64,000 nucleotides of DNA. Source: Thamnidium elegans. Lineage: Eukaryota; Mucoromycota; Mucoromycetes; Mucorales; Mucoraceae. The notes under the pieces are model-generated. The model made no database searches and had not been told where the DNA came from. It saw only the letters and a program-made list of their open reading frames with translations. The translations under genes and the position numbers were made by a program. The stretch is taken from the NCBI GenBank assembly GCA_025201345.1, contig JAIXMG010000022.1, positions 248,001-312,000 of the forward strand, given 5' to 3'. Each line of letters starts with the position of its first letter. Positions within the stretch are counted from its first letter, which is position 1. This document shows positions 33,784 to 46,377 of this stretch, piece after piece.

Positions 33784-35721
33784 ATGTAAGCTCATCTAGC
33801 TGGAAACTTTTTTTTTGTCAAGAGAAGGACGTGTTTATTAATTATATGTATGTGTAGGGCTTCCTCTGCTTTGAAAATGATTAATCCTAACTCGGATGTA
33901 GCTAGACGTGGTCAAGCTCTCCAGCTCAACATTACTGCTGCGATCGGTTTACAAGATGTATTGAAATCCAACTTGGGTCCCAGAGGAACCATCAAGATGT
34001 AAGAACCTAATAGAAGAAAAAGATGATGAGAAAAAAAAAAGACTTTTTTTTTTTCGTGTCATCATCCTTTTTGACATGGACCTAACATTTTTTTTGTATC
34101 ACATAGGTTGGTTGACGGTGCTGGTGGTATTAAACTTACCAAGGATGGTAAAGTTTTATTAAGTGAGATGGTAACGTATTATTATTTGTTATTTTTTTTT
34201 TAAAAAAAAAGTTTAACACGTTTTTTTTTTAAAATAGCAAATTCAACATCCTACTGCCGCCATGATTGCAAAGGCTTCCATTGCCCAAGATGAAATTACT
34301 GGTGATGGTACTACTTCCATTGTTTTATTAGTTGGTGAACTTTTAAAGCAAGCCGAACGTTATATCTCTGAAGGTCTTCATCCTCGTGTTGTTACTGAAG
34401 GTTATGACCTTGCCAAAAAGGAATCTCTCAAGGTAAGGAAAAAAAATAATAATAAGGGAAGGGGTTTTATTCACGTGTTTTTTATTTAAAAAAAATTTAG
34501 TTTTTGGAAGAGTTCAAGACCAAGGACGTTGAAATTGATCGTGAGTTACTTGTTTCAGTTGCTCGTACATCTCTCCGTACCAAGGTTCACCGTGCTTTAG
34601 CCGACGCATTAACCGAAGCAGTTGTCGATGCAGTTTTAGCTATCCGTCGTGAAGGAGAGCCTATTGATCTCCACATGGTTGAAATCATGAAGATGCAACA
34701 CCGTTCCGACTCTGAATCCAAGTTAATCCGTGGTCTTGTCATGGATCACGGTGCACGTCACCCTGACATGCCCAAGAAGGTAAAGGATGCATTTATTTTA
34801 ACCTTGAACGTCAGTCTCGAATACGAGAAATCCGAGATCAACTCTGGTTTCTTTTACTCTACACCTGAGCAACGTGACAAATTGGTTGAGAGTGAGCGTA
34901 AGCATGTTGATGATAAGGTCCGTCGTTTGGTAGAGTTCAAAAATGAGGTTTGTAGTGGTGAACATGCCGGTCGTGGCTTTGTCATTGTCAACCAAAAGGG
35001 TATTGATCCTCTTTCACTTGATATCTTGGCCAAGAACGGTATCTTGGCTCTCCGCAGAGCAAAGAGAAGAAATATGGAGCGTCTTCAATTGACCTGTGGT
35101 GGTGTTGCTCAAAACTCTGTTGACGATTTAACACCTGATGTACTTGGTTATGCCGGTCAAGTGTACGAGCAAGTCTTGGGAGAAGATAAATTCACTTTTA
35201 TTGAAGATGTAAAGGATCCTTACAGTGTCACCATCTTAATTAAGGGCCCTAACCCTCATACCATTTCTCAAATCAACGATGCTGTGCGTGATGGTCTTCG
35301 TGCTGTCAAGAACGCTATTGAAGATAAATGTGTTGTACCCGGTGGTGGTGCATTTGAAGTTGCACTCTCTCAACATTTAGTTGAATATAAAAAGGAAGTA
35401 AAGGGCCGTGCCAAGATGGGTATTCAAGCTTTTGCTGATTCCATGTTGGTTATTCCCAAGGTTCTTGCACAAAATGCTGGTTTCGATGCACAAGATGTCA
35501 TTGTTGCTTTACAAGAGGAACATATGGATGGACATATTGTTGGTATTGATTTAAAAACTGGTGAGACCATGGATCCTAAACTTGAAGGTATCTGGAATAA
35601 TTACCGTGTTCATCGTCATATGCTTCATTCTTGTGCCGTCATTGCAAGTAATCTTTTATTAGTTGATGAAATGATGCGTGCTGGTAGAACCTCATTAAAG
35701 GGTCCTCAACTTGGAGAGTAG
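33784..35721 (+). CDS. CCT6: CCT6, zeta subunit of the TRiC/CCT chaperonin
   Basis: Exons 33784-33785, 33858-33998, 34107-34170, 34238-34432, 34501-35721; 540 residues, the normal CCT length. Signature segments are [59 protein letters not shown] (ATP-binding Asp and phosphate loop) and [12 protein letters not shown]. It helps fold actin, tubulin and WD40 proteins in the cytosol. In the full-length model the first exon contributes only AT of the start codon. A GTAAGC..GTGTAG intron then supplies the G, giving [18 protein letters not shown]. Alternatively translation could start at the ATG at 33877, giving [11 protein letters not shown], closer in length to yeast Cct6. Confidence 0.95.
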
Positions 35722-36046
35722 ATTAGTTTTTTTTTTAAAGGAAAAAAAAAAAAAAAGAGTAAAAAGTTTAAAAAAATAAAAAAGAGTGTTTATTTAATAA
35801 AAAAATAAAATGTAACTGTATAATTTTTATGATGACCTTGGTATACTAATCTTTGCAAGGAGAATATTAATTACACGTACCTGGTTTATGGATGGATAAA
35901 AGAGGGGGGGAAAGTATCCCTATTTTCAAGTTGCTCCTTTAAAAAAAAAAACTAGACAACATTTTAAATAGCACACGTAAAAAAATCATAAGCCTTTTTT
36001 TAATCAAAAAATAAAAACAAAATAAAGGAGGTAAGATAAAATTAAA
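35722..36046. other. Spacer between convergent CCT6 and the coiled-coil gene
   Basis: AT-rich and noncoding; probably the two 3' untranslated ends. Confidence 0.5.
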
Positions 36047-36307
36047 CTAATATGGTCTTCTTTCAGCAGCAATTTTCTCTCTAACAGCAACAATATTTTG
36101 TTTAACCCAATGATCCTTTTCTCTAAGTTCTTGTTCTTCTCTTCTCAATCTTGCAATTTCTTCTCTTAATTGTTGCTCACGAGTTAAAAGTGTAGCCGTA
36201 GAAGAGTCCCTTCTGATACCATTATTACCTCTTCTATCTTGTGGAGATTCATCCATCATACGAGTAGGTGACATTTTTGATCTGTGATACGACATGGAGT
36301 CAGTCAT
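36047..36307 (-). CDS. Small charged coiled-coil protein, 86 residues
   Basis: Single exon from the ATG at 36307. The N-terminal 40 residues are polar with SP and SPT sites (KMSPTRMMDESPQDRR). Residues 42-82 form a strongly predicted coiled coil (REQQLREEIARLRREEQELR) ending with VREKIAAERRPY. I do not recognise an orthologue. A TATA element lies about 100 bp upstream and codon use looks like its neighbours, so I regard it as real. It might dimerise or act as an adaptor; this is inference. Confidence 0.7.
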   Translation of the reverse strand: MTDSMSYHRSKMSPTRMMDESPQDRRGNNGIRRDSSTATLLTREQQLREEIARLRREEQELREKDHWVKQNIVAVREKIAAERRPY

Positions 36308-36406
36308 TTATATGTGTGTATGCGAGTAAAAAATAAAAAAAAAGAGGGAAATAAGTGAAAAAAAAGAAAAAAAAAAAAAAAAGAGAAAGAGAGAAAGAAA
36401 AAACGT

Positions 36407-36416
36407 CCTTTTTATA
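36407..36416 (-). promoter_or_regulatory. TATA box of the small coiled-coil gene
   Basis: TATAAAAAGG on the minus strand, about 100 bp before the ATG. Confidence 0.5.
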
Positions 36417-37412
36417 TTATATATCTGATTCCAACTGTAGTCCAACCCCTACTATATTTTATCTATATAGTAGCGTCTAAATATATACAAATATATATTT
36501 CTTAAATAACCACCCCTTTTTTAGCTTTATTTATCTCTCCTATTTATCCCAAACAAAAAAAAAGTACTCACTCACGAGAAAAGAAGCACAAAAATTCATT
36601 ATACAAAGTTAAACAAGTAAATTACAAGACCCTTTAAACGCGATATTCGCTTTCTCTTTCTTTTTATACGTACGAAAGAAGAAGAACACCTTCAAATTTA
36701 AATTGCATACAACTAAAAAAGATTATCGGTTTTTTTTAAATGGGGGGCTTTAAAAATGAATGAAAAAACTCCTGCCTATTTTGGATTGGACAGTTTTTTC
36801 GCGAAGCATAAAAAGACTGTTACTTAGCAACAATCATTTAAAAACAGTAGCTTACGACTGCATTAGAAACTTGCAGTTATGTTGTTCATATCTTACATGT
36901 AAATTGATACACACTAAAAAGAAGAAAAAAAAGAAAAAGAAAAAAAGAGTAATTTATGACCTACTTTAGCTGCATAAAACCATACTGATACAAATGTATG
37001 ATGATAGGATTTCCATCAGTTTAAAGATAAATTGCTGTATAGAATACTTTGATAAAAAACCTCATGATTTGTCTAGATCCCTTTTTTTTTTGTAGTATCG
37101 TATAATTTGTATTGTAAAAAAAAAAAAGTAATATCCGGAGCAGTTAATTACAGCAGAAAAAGGGAGTATGTGGAATATGTACTGCCTGATTATAATAAAT
37201 AAGACATCTTACAACTTATTCCATATGAAGTAACACATTTACAACGTTGCATTTTTTCTAACTGTATAAATTAAAAATGGCAAGCAAAAAAAAACACAAA
37301 CCTCAAAAAGAGTGTAACGTGATTCAAGACCAGTAAGAAAAAAAAAGCAGTGCAAAAAAAAAGAAAAAAAAAAAGAAATATCCTTTTTCCCTCCTTATAC
37401 TCTTCATCCATA
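36417..37412. other. Divergent promoter region, coiled-coil gene / MON1
   Basis: About 1 kb without a supported ORF. The 69-codon frame at 36760-36969 ends in a Lys-rich homopolymer and shows no coding character. Confidence 0.5.
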
Positions 37413-39141
37413 ATGGCAACACAACCCGTTTTTATCGAAAGAGATACCAGTAGCTCTTCTGACGACGATAACTCAATGAAGCCAGCTTCTTATGTATCAA
37501 GTTACTCCTCTAATTCAACAGAAAGTGAACAAGTAAAATGTTACAACAAGTTAAAGAGACAAGGTTCTAGAAGTTCAGTTGTTGTAAACTCAACATCAGG
37601 CAAGTTTTGATTCCATCCCTTTTTTTAAAACTGTTATTCATTCTTCTATATACATTAAAAAAAAAATAGAGCCTCGTACATGGTTACAACACAAGAAACA
37701 TTTCTTTATCTTGAGTAGTGCTGGTAAACCTGTTTGGACAAGGTAAACATAAAAAAGTAAAAAGGAAGAAAACGATTAAACGATTTTCTTTATTTAGGTA
37801 TGGTGATGAATCTCGGTTATCTTCATTTATGGGAGTAATTCAAGCGATTATATCATTCTTTCAAGATAGTGATGATACCATAAAGTAAGGTCATCAGAGA
37901 ATAAACAATAACAAATGTTAAATTTTTTTTTTGGATGGAAATGATAGGACGATTAATGCAGGTCATCATAAATTTGTTTTCCTTTTAAAGGAACCTCTCT
38001 ACTTTGTATCAGTTTCAAGAACAGGTGAATCCGAAAGTCAGGTATTTTTTTTTTTTTTTTTTACTTTTTAAATAAACCAGTAAACTTATATATACTTGAA
38101 TTTCTAGCTGCGTGATCAACTGTTATACCTTCATAACCAAATTCTTAGTGTATTAACCAGCGTACAACTCACAAGAATATTCGAGCAACGCGTGAACTTT
38201 GATCTTCGTCGACTATTAGGAGGCACAGAGGTATTCTTGGATAGTTTATCAACATTATTCAACAACGACCACAGTTTTATGTTGAGCGGGTTACAATGCT
38301 TACGATTAAACAGAACCGTTCGAGACCAAGCAGGTGGCATTTTGACAGATGGCAAAGTAAAAAATTTATTGTACGCCATGGTTGTAGCTGACGGTAAATT
38401 AGTCACATTGTTAAGACCCAGAAAGCACAGTTTACATCCATCCGATTTACACTTACTATTCAACATGCTGACTGGCTCCACCACATTTCATACAGCTGAA
38501 TCGTGGACTCCACTTTGTTTACCAAAGTTTAATTCAAGAGGGTTTTTACACGCTTATATCTGTTATATCGAACAAGGTGTTTCTATTGTGGTTATAAGTA
38601 CGGATAAAGGAAATTTCTTTGAAATTAGTGAGTGGAAGACAGCCCTGGTAGAGCAAATGGAAAAGAATAATGTGTTGGCTAGTATAAAGGAAGCTTCGGA
38701 TAAGTTATACATGGTAGAAGAAATACAGATACCTTCGTTACTTCATTTTATGTATAAATCAAAGATACACATACAGTTTACAACACCTGGATTTAGTGGT
38801 CCGTATGTTCACGATAGTAATAGAAGAAGATTATTTAGATTATATCAGCATGTACATGATAGAATGCATAGTAGAGCAAGGCCATTAAAATTATATTATG
38901 TCAATAGCGATAAAGAGATTTTATTAGGATGGGTAAACTTTTTTTTTTTATACGTATTCAAATTTTTTAATAATCCATTTTATATATATATACGTCGTAG
39001 ATCACTTCTTCATTCGAGTTATATGTTGTATTCCCTTCTAATACACCAAAACCATTAATTATTTCAAGTTCAAATCAATTATTAAGATGGATTAAAAAGA
39101 ATGAAGAAAACTTGTTCATTTTGAATTCTCCAGTCTTTTAA
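37413..39141 (+). CDS. MON1: MON1, vacuolar fusion GEF subunit
   Basis: Six exons: 37413-37599, 37670-37742, 37798-37884, 37948-38041, 38108-38932, 39001-39141; 468 residues. The first ~60 residues are a Ser-rich unstructured leader (DTSSSSDDDNSM). Then come the three longin-like domains: TWLQHKKHFFILSSAGKPVW, YGDESRLSSFMGVIQAI, LLGGTEVFLDSL, and the C-terminal SRARPLKLYYVNSDKEILLG. With CCZ1 it activates the Rab7-type GTPase Ypt7 in endosome-vacuole fusion and autophagy. Intron 1 has a GC donor (CAG|GCAAGT); no GT donor nearby gives the right phase. The stop codon overlaps the stop of the convergent SDO1 gene. Confidence 0.93.
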
Positions 39142-40072
39142 AACTTTTCATCTCCTTCCTCCTTTTCTCTTAAATTCATAATCTCTAATTGTCCTTTTCC
39201 TTTTGATTCGTTTTGTAACAAATCACTAATAATACGATATTTACCAGGATCAATTAAAGCAATCTATTATACACATAAATAACTTTTTTTTTTTTGAATT
39301 CAAATCTTATAAAAACTTACCAATTCATATTCGGTCGATCCAGAATCTTCATCTTCAATCGACGTAAGCAAAGGTAAAATCTTTTCACGCAATTTCTTAG
39401 TTTCGTTCGATTGAGGAAGAGTTAACCTTAAACGCATTTGGGCACGTTGAATAGGCAACAATTGCTTTTCTTGCAACTGTTTAATCACATCCAAAGCTTG
39501 CGATTTAGTACTACGTTTAGGGTTGACACTCAAATGAAGATCTTGCATTGCCTTTTCAATCATGGTGACTGTATAAGGTCTCTTGGTTTGAGGATTCACG
39601 CAATTATCAGTGACAATATTAGCAATATCTTTCCATGTTGTCTCTAACTGATCCGTTCTTTCCTTTTCAGCTACTTGTAATTCTCCCTTCTTTAAAATCT
39701 CTTGAATTACTTTCTCTTGTTCTTCTGTCTTGAAGCATTTCTTTAAATCTTCCTTACTAGCTACTTGGCCTTTAGATACGTTGAAAAATACGTTATGAAT
39801 TTGTAAAACTTCGTCTAAATCTGTTTCACTAAATAGTTTTCATTTGTTAGTATTTTTTTTTTTTAAAAAAAAAAAACTTGCTTACACATTGCTTCTCCAT
39901 TCCATAACCTTGTTCTTGTAACAAGCTAATTCAAAACGTTTACCGCCTTTACGAAGACGAACAATAGAAACGTTGGTAAGTCTATTATACTTTGGGTTTA
40001 ATAAATAAACGAAAAAAAAACGGGCAGTAGGTTTACTTACTTGATTTGTTGACTAGGTCTTTGAATAACCAT
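39138..40072 (-). CDS. SDO1: SDO1/SBDS ribosome maturation protein
   Basis: Four exons on the minus strand: 40072-40041, 39981-39886, 39828-39321, 39263-39138; 253 residues, like SBDS (250). Hallmarks are [54 protein letters not shown], and the middle and C-terminal domains starting at [16 protein letters not shown]/Sdo1 works with the GTPase Efl1 to release eIF6 from pre-60S subunits in the cytoplasm. The C-terminus EGDEKF ends in a TAA that lies within TTTTAAAA, sharing bases with the MON1 stop. The coding regions therefore overlap by 4 bp tail to tail. Confidence 0.94.
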
Positions 40073-42021
40073 TTTTTTTAAAAAACTAGCAAGTTAACAA
40101 AGGAGGAGAAAGAAAGAAGAAAACAAAAAAAAACCTTTTCTCTCTTTTTATACAGACCCCGACTCTTCCGAAAATTATAATTAACCGCAGCATGAATAGA
40201 AAAAACTAAACTGTATTTGTCATCAGATGCTTCTTTTTTCGGTTATAAAGTATGTTTGATCCAGTTATTAGTGAGCTTTTTTTTTGTTTATATTACTTTA
40301 ACATGTTTTGTTAAAAAACAATAACAATGGAAGCGAAAAGAATAAAAAGTAGAGTTGATCGTGACTGTTATGTATTCACGTGAAGTTGCTTTCATCGCCA
40401 AATCAACTTGTAACAAGAATTTCTATGTAATCGAGTGGTAACTTCTTTAGAATAACTACGACTTTTTATGGCTTCGGTAAGCAGGCAGATGTTTTTGATA
40501 GCAGCTACCAACAGCTCTTTAATTTTCAAAGAAACCGTATAAGTCCATCCAGTATCGAGTATACATATACCAATCAATGTCACTATACTAAAGATCTCCT
40601 CATTTTCAGTGTACATGAAATCATGCATTAAATATCACATACTCCTTTGTGTATTATTTGTTATAAGATTTTACTAAAAATTAACCTTGCTTGTTTATTT
40701 TCCTAGTCAAAACCACCGTCATCCCCTTAAATCAGATGAAAGCATATCCGTCTCTTCTAAAGTTACTTCTTGTTGTCTATTTTTTATTCGTGTAACAGCA
40801 TTTATCCCGGGCCTTTATGATACCCTGAAAAGTTTTTAATACTATTACAGTTAAAAGGAATACAGTCTACTAGCAGAGCTCATCAAGACGTCTCAAAACA
40901 TCTATACACAGTTTTCTATAATTTTCTCTATCAATGCAATACGGTGGCTTGGCTTTCCATTAGTAACTAGTATCAAAGGAGGTAGCTTTTCACCAAGAGT
41001 AGCACGAAGTGAATGAGTGTTTCTCGTTAGAGAAAATATAACGAAAATAAAAAGAACTAAGGCTTCAAAATAGAAGATACTTTTTTAAGCGAGACTTTTA
41101 TTTTAAGACTCTATTTATAAAAAAAAGTATAATAACAAACAAAAAAAAAAGAAACAAGAAAAGGGTTCAATAGCCGCGATAACGGGTTACAATAAGGCGA
41201 ACCCATTGATGCTGCTCTGGTAAACCGTGCTTTTTTCTACACTCAGACCTTCATAATACACTGACCCCAACGCAGTTGTTCCTTCACAATAGCCCAATTT
41301 ATACGCCTTTAAAAAACACTCGTAAAGTTAGATTGGCCTTATTCTTTTTAAAAAAAAAATAACATACTTTCACTTAAAAAGAAAGAAACAGTTCTTCTTT
41401 CACATTGCTAGTTTTTTTTTTATTTTTTATTTTGATTTCTAAAATTTGAAATTATTTTCGACCCCTCATTTAATGGAAAAAAAAAAAAAAAAAAAGATAT
41501 TAAACCAGGTTAAGACATACCTTTTGTGATATTTTCAGATTAGCTGGTATACATAAATCAAAGAAGCCCGAGATTAGATATAGTTTATGCATCGTATATG
41601 TTTGTTTATCTTGGCCAAGCACAAAACTTTTAAACAGTCTATTGACCGTTTTATAAGCGTTTTCGATACATGCGAACTCCAATTTCAGAAATATCACTGT
41701 ATGAAAACACTTTTATTGCATGCTTTTTTTACTTATGATATTTATAGATAACTGTAATAATGTAGGATACGGATGAACTAAATTACTAATTTTATTATAC
41801 GTAACAAGTGGCACTTTTTGTTTATTTCTTTTTGATCAAAACAAAAAAAAAGGTTTAAACTTTACGTTGCCTGTTTTAAAACAAATAAACTTTGCGTTTC
41901 ATACCCTCTCGACGTTTGGTGTAACATGCTCGGAACGAGTTTATGGAGTCCCGAAATAACGTATATATTTACCCCTTTTTCTTCGTTTTACACCTTCTTT
42001 TTCTTTAACAAAAATATTAGT
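40073..42021. other. Spacer between SDO1 and the second Hsp70-like gene
   Basis: 40144-40152 holds a TATAAAAAG (minus) about 72 bp before the SDO1 ATG. A minus-strand 78-codon frame at 40392-40628 (contains EEIFSIVTLIGICILDTGWT) has no recognisable family and may be a relic. From about 41596 the sequence is homologous to the upstream flank of copy 1. It includes a minus-strand frame with NRLFKSFVLGQDKQTYT, matching NRLFKSFLLRQDKQIYT at 6370-6430. Confidence 0.5.
40144..40152 (-). promoter_or_regulatory. TATA box of SDO1
   Basis: TATAAAAAG on the minus strand, about 72 bp before the ATG at 40072. Confidence 0.5.
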
Positions 42022-45000
42022 ATGGGCGAGGTATATGATTTTCTCCAACATACGCACTTTATTGTTTTTCGTAAGTGATCTTCTTACTGCAAAATAATTC
42101 CATCGTTTGTCTTTTTTAAAAGAAAAGCCTTCTCGTCATATAGATCTTGGAATGCATACCGCTCATTTAACATATTATTCAACTTTGACAAGGGATTCCC
42201 AATGCGAAAACCCAAGTATAGAGTAAGTATAGAGCACGGAAAAAAAAATATACGATGATTTTGAACAATTTGTAAAAATGTAGATATGATAGTTATATCA
42301 CTTATGATAAACAGAAATCGAATGTTCTAAATTGGGGAGACCAAACTGTTGACGATAACAAACAAGATATAGTACAAATCGATGTGTCCAGAGAGATATT
42401 ATACCAACTCTTTAAGAAGGGAAAAGATTGCTGGGATCAAGATGACCTATTCACATTAACAGCCGTATCCTACTTTATTCGCTTATCCTTAGCAGAACTA
42501 ATTGAAGATTCGAAAGGAGAAATTAGAGATAGTGATGCACTCCACTATGTATTAGTTGTACCGTCGGAGTGGGAAGAAGAAATAAGAGAAGTTCTGATTC
42601 GACCTATTTTTGTTCAAGCCAATTTAATATCAAAAGATGACCACCAAGACAGGATTTTATTTTGCTCCGATATAGAATCTATATATTACCGCTTAAGTGA
42701 CCCTAAAAATCATTGTTTTACTGAAATGACACGTAATACGATTTTGGGTAGAATTGTTGCTGTGGAGGAGGATCAAGTGTCGATCAAATTGGATTTAATC
42801 TCAATTGGAAATCCTCTATTTGATTTTTCCGGTTCCGTAACGCGTCCGAAAATCATGAATTCAAATGCAATGTCTCTTACTTCTGACGATGTTAAAAATA
42901 GTATTAGAGAGTTTATAAAGATCAAATTCTCTTTCGATGCTCAAGAAAATACTATCCTAAATATTATGGAAGAATTGGTTAATGGTACTTTTATTGATAT
43001 AGTTAGTAATGTATCATGCGATCAATGAGACGGTATCAACTAACAGATTATTACAATAGAAAGACAAAGATGAAGCTTCTTATTTGATGAAACCTTTCAT
43101 TACTGACGAAAATATATCCGAATTAGATAAACACCAAGAAGAACTCATTAGATCTATTCGACCTTTTGATATATGCCATGAAATCAGTAAACATTTGCCT
43201 AATAACTTGAAACAACTACTTCCAAACGACCTTGTAAAGAAGTATTCGATTGTAAAATTCACTGATGAATATACTTCTGAAATCGAATCAGACGAAGTTC
43301 TATTACAGTGGTCAAGATTTTTGTTTGAGTATAATCGAATATCTTTCGATTCCGACTATATCGTACCTAAAAGTCCTTTGGATAAATATATTGACAATAG
43401 AGATATCATAAATGGGATCTTTCGATACTCGGTTAACGCAATTCAGGGTTCTAGCATATACAGTAAACCGCGTATACTATTAACAGATCATTCGGCGATC
43501 TCATCTTCAATATTCCTAAACTCGAAACCTGATGCCATTATGAATATAGGTACACCATCATTATATGCTTTATTATTTCAGTAGTAATACTTTTTACAAT
43601 TAGATATTCTGCTCGACTCTACAGTGTTATCGTTCTCACTTTTAGACGAAAATGGTCTAGTAAAAGAAATTTGGGATCATGACTACTTTGTACCTGACAT
43701 CGGGTAAGATATGAATAAAACATTATGTAGATATCTATACTAATACGGCATTAGATTACGCTCTCTGGGATTGTTCTTTACTTTTTCGGACGTAACAATA
43801 TTAAATGTCAAAAATTCGTAAGTTTATTCATATTTATTATGTATTTTACTGGTAATTAAAAAATCAATGGCTTATTTAGATTTATCACGTTTGTTGAAGA
43901 ACACTTAACAGATGAATCAAATATCTCTTCTGTTGTATTAAATAAGGACATGCTGATTGAAATAGAAAATATATTAAGCGTAGAGAGCCATAATAAAGAT
44001 ATAATGGTATCGATACAGCAACAAGTATACATCAAAGCATTTGTACTGATTTATATGATTTATATAAATGTAACTGTATCAAGAAAGACGCCGAAAATTG
44101 CAGGAGGTAACGAAAATATAAAAACTGGATATGCTATTACTATTGAAAAGGCGCTTCTTCAGAGATTACTTGTCACTGAGGACGAGTTAAGAGATATGAT
44201 ATATGCAAGCAATCTGGTACAAGAAGATGACAGTTATAAAAAACTCAGAATTACTACACAAGGAGAAGGTCTCTTGCCTGTAATTCAACAGTCATTCAAA
44301 CTACAATTTCCACTCAAGTCTTTCTTTATGGTATCTCAACTGCATATAGACTATGTACAGCTAACGCTAAATCAAGTAGTAACTGAATCTAGTTCGGATC
44401 ACGAAGATCAGGAAACAATCATTATACAAGAAGAAATAATCCCTATTCCCAATATATATGACTCATTGTGCTTCAACATGTGGAGCAATATTACAGAAAA
44501 TAACAGTCTAATTCAACTATGTGACACACATAAAGGATATAATGACAACGAATTACTAGATATATTCTCTTTAGAGAATCAAGCAGAATTTACCAATAAT
44601 CTTAAGGAGTACATATCTAAAGATGTAAGTAATCTAAAATAGTGTCAGTGATTATCATTCTTTTTATCTAAAGCTTTAATTTGTACTTTTTATAGATCCT
44701 TAACAAGAATTTGATCACACAAAAAGCAGACAAAACCACTTTATATCTAAGCAAATCATGTAACTGTAGAGTTTGTTTAACTGCAAATGATATTACAGAG
44801 ATTTCTTTTCGACCAGTTCTACAAGGTATCATCCCTCTTGTATTTACCTCCTTGATAAATAAGCAACTCTTTGGAAACTATACACATATTCAATATGTGT
44901 TTCATCTGATACGCTTCAATTATAATTCACAGTTCCAACATATCCTTATGAAAATACTAGATGACGAAACCGACTATTTTATGTATGAACAAAGAATTGA

Positions 45001-45638
45001 CTTAAATCACTATACTATACCAAGATTATTAAATCAGCTGCGGCAGCCTATTCTTCAGCAAGAACCATGCTCATATAAAGGATTTCAAGTGGGTGTTTTA
45101 CGCCAAGTTTATAGTGAAAACTTCGGTTTCGGTTTTGAAGACTCTTCGGATAATATTCCTATTGTACTTAAAAGCAACCGAGAGGATACTAACGCCATTT
45201 TAATCGATGACGAAAAAGTATTTCCATTATTCAAGAAGGGAGATAAAATGAAAGAAAATCAATTAAATCGAGTATTTTATTTGAATATGAATCGAGAATA
45301 TGACGATATTTTTCTTTCTCTACGTAGGTGATATTATAGAGAATACTGCTTTTTTAACTAACATGACTTTAATAGGATTCTTTAAACTTAAGCCATTTGC
45401 TAGTTTTAAATTCGGTGAACCTATTGGTTTAGAGCATACAACTGAAAGATTCGGAGAGCGATTATATTTGGGTATTATAAATAAGCTGAAGAACAATCAA
45501 GATGTACCTTATATGATCTCTACAGTTTACCACGGTTATTCTTCCTCCCTTTATCTCAAACTAAAAGCGGTTGGAGGCAAGACTGAAATACCGTATATAA
45601 CAATACTTGCGGAGTCCATGACATTATGTCGATTTTAA
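42022..45638 (+). CDS. Hsp70/actin-like ATPase family protein, copy 2
   Basis: Exons 42022-42070, 42123-42222, 42284-43001, 43060-43549, 43604-43703, 43755-43817, 43880-44624, 44696-45323, 45376-45638; 1,051 residues. Every exon has the same length as in copy 1, and all junctions keep frame. The HIDLG motif, VVPSEWEEEIR block and FSLLDENG segment are retained. Compared with copy 1 it has one extra codon near SKGEIRDSD and loses one at the exon-3 end. From 43382 onward it appears identical to copy 3, while before that point the two differ at many residues. Conserved frame over nine exons despite divergence suggests all copies are under selection. Confidence 0.72.
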
Positions 45639-45805
45639 AAAAAAAAGATTACTGTTGTGTTCAAGTTGTACCCATTATATTTTACACTTTAATAAAAAAA
45701 AAGAATTATAACATATAAATGCGTATAGAAGCTGTAATTAAGAACTTTTATATTCGTATATAAAGCATTATACGGAATATCAATATATAAATGTTCTTTA
45801 TGCTT
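43382..45805 (+). repeat. Left arm of a 2,424-bp inverted repeat
   Basis: Mirror coordinates sum to 93368 with the right arm throughout, so there are no indels. Introns and 3' flank that I compared base by base are identical, as are all encoded residues. The arm starts inside exon 4 (mismatch at 43381) and ends in the 3' flank (mismatch at 45806). Confidence 0.9.
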
Positions 45806-46377
45806 CCAACCAGTTGGCAATCCCACAAATCTGAGATCGAATATGACACCGATAATGGAATAGTAAAAATGGCAGAAGCCGTTCCTTTAATCTTGAAAGG
45901 TTTAAGTATCGCTTAAGATTGTACAATAGGCATAGACCTCTAGCTGACACCCAAGGACCTACTGATAATGTCGAAGAGCTTCCGTTTATCCCTTTGCCTA
46001 AGCTTCTTACTGTGAATGCAGGTGATATCGATTTATGTGGTGGTCATTGGCGACTAAAAAGAAAACTGAAAAGAGAGAAGAGGACGACAGATGTAGGGCA
46101 GTTGATCACACAAATGGAAAGAAACCCCACAAAAGATAGCTTCTCAAAAGCTACCGCAGTACAAGGAAAAGAGCGAGAATACAGAGAGAAAATAGCTAGC
46201 TGAGGACAGCTTCGTGAGTTTTATGGATCCAGAAAAAAAACTTCAGCAAAAGGAAAAGTCGAAATCGTTATTACCAAACAGATAAAGTGTACAATTATTG
46301 ATTATTTTAGTATCAGTTTCATCGTTGTTCGCCAGTTTTTCTAATCAAACAACAGCTGTTTTGAGTTTATCGCGGTG
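45806..46377. other. Unique segment between the arms, with a 94-codon ORF
   Basis: Not matched in copies 1 or 3 except for a short diverged stretch at its left end. It contains a plus-strand frame at 45919-46203 (NVEELPFIPLPKLLTVNAGD, then Lys/Arg-rich RLKRKLKREKRTTD). A stop follows, after which translation continues in another frame as GQLREFYGSRKKTS. It looks like a decayed exon of a basic, possibly transposon-encoded protein; the family is not recognised. Confidence 0.4.

Noticed and set aside
45919..46203. 94-codon ORF as a TnpB/Fanzor-type nuclease piece
   Set aside because: Only a basic linker-like stretch and a FYGS motif are visible. There is no RuvC catalytic acidic residue context or zinc ribbon, so the family cannot be claimed.
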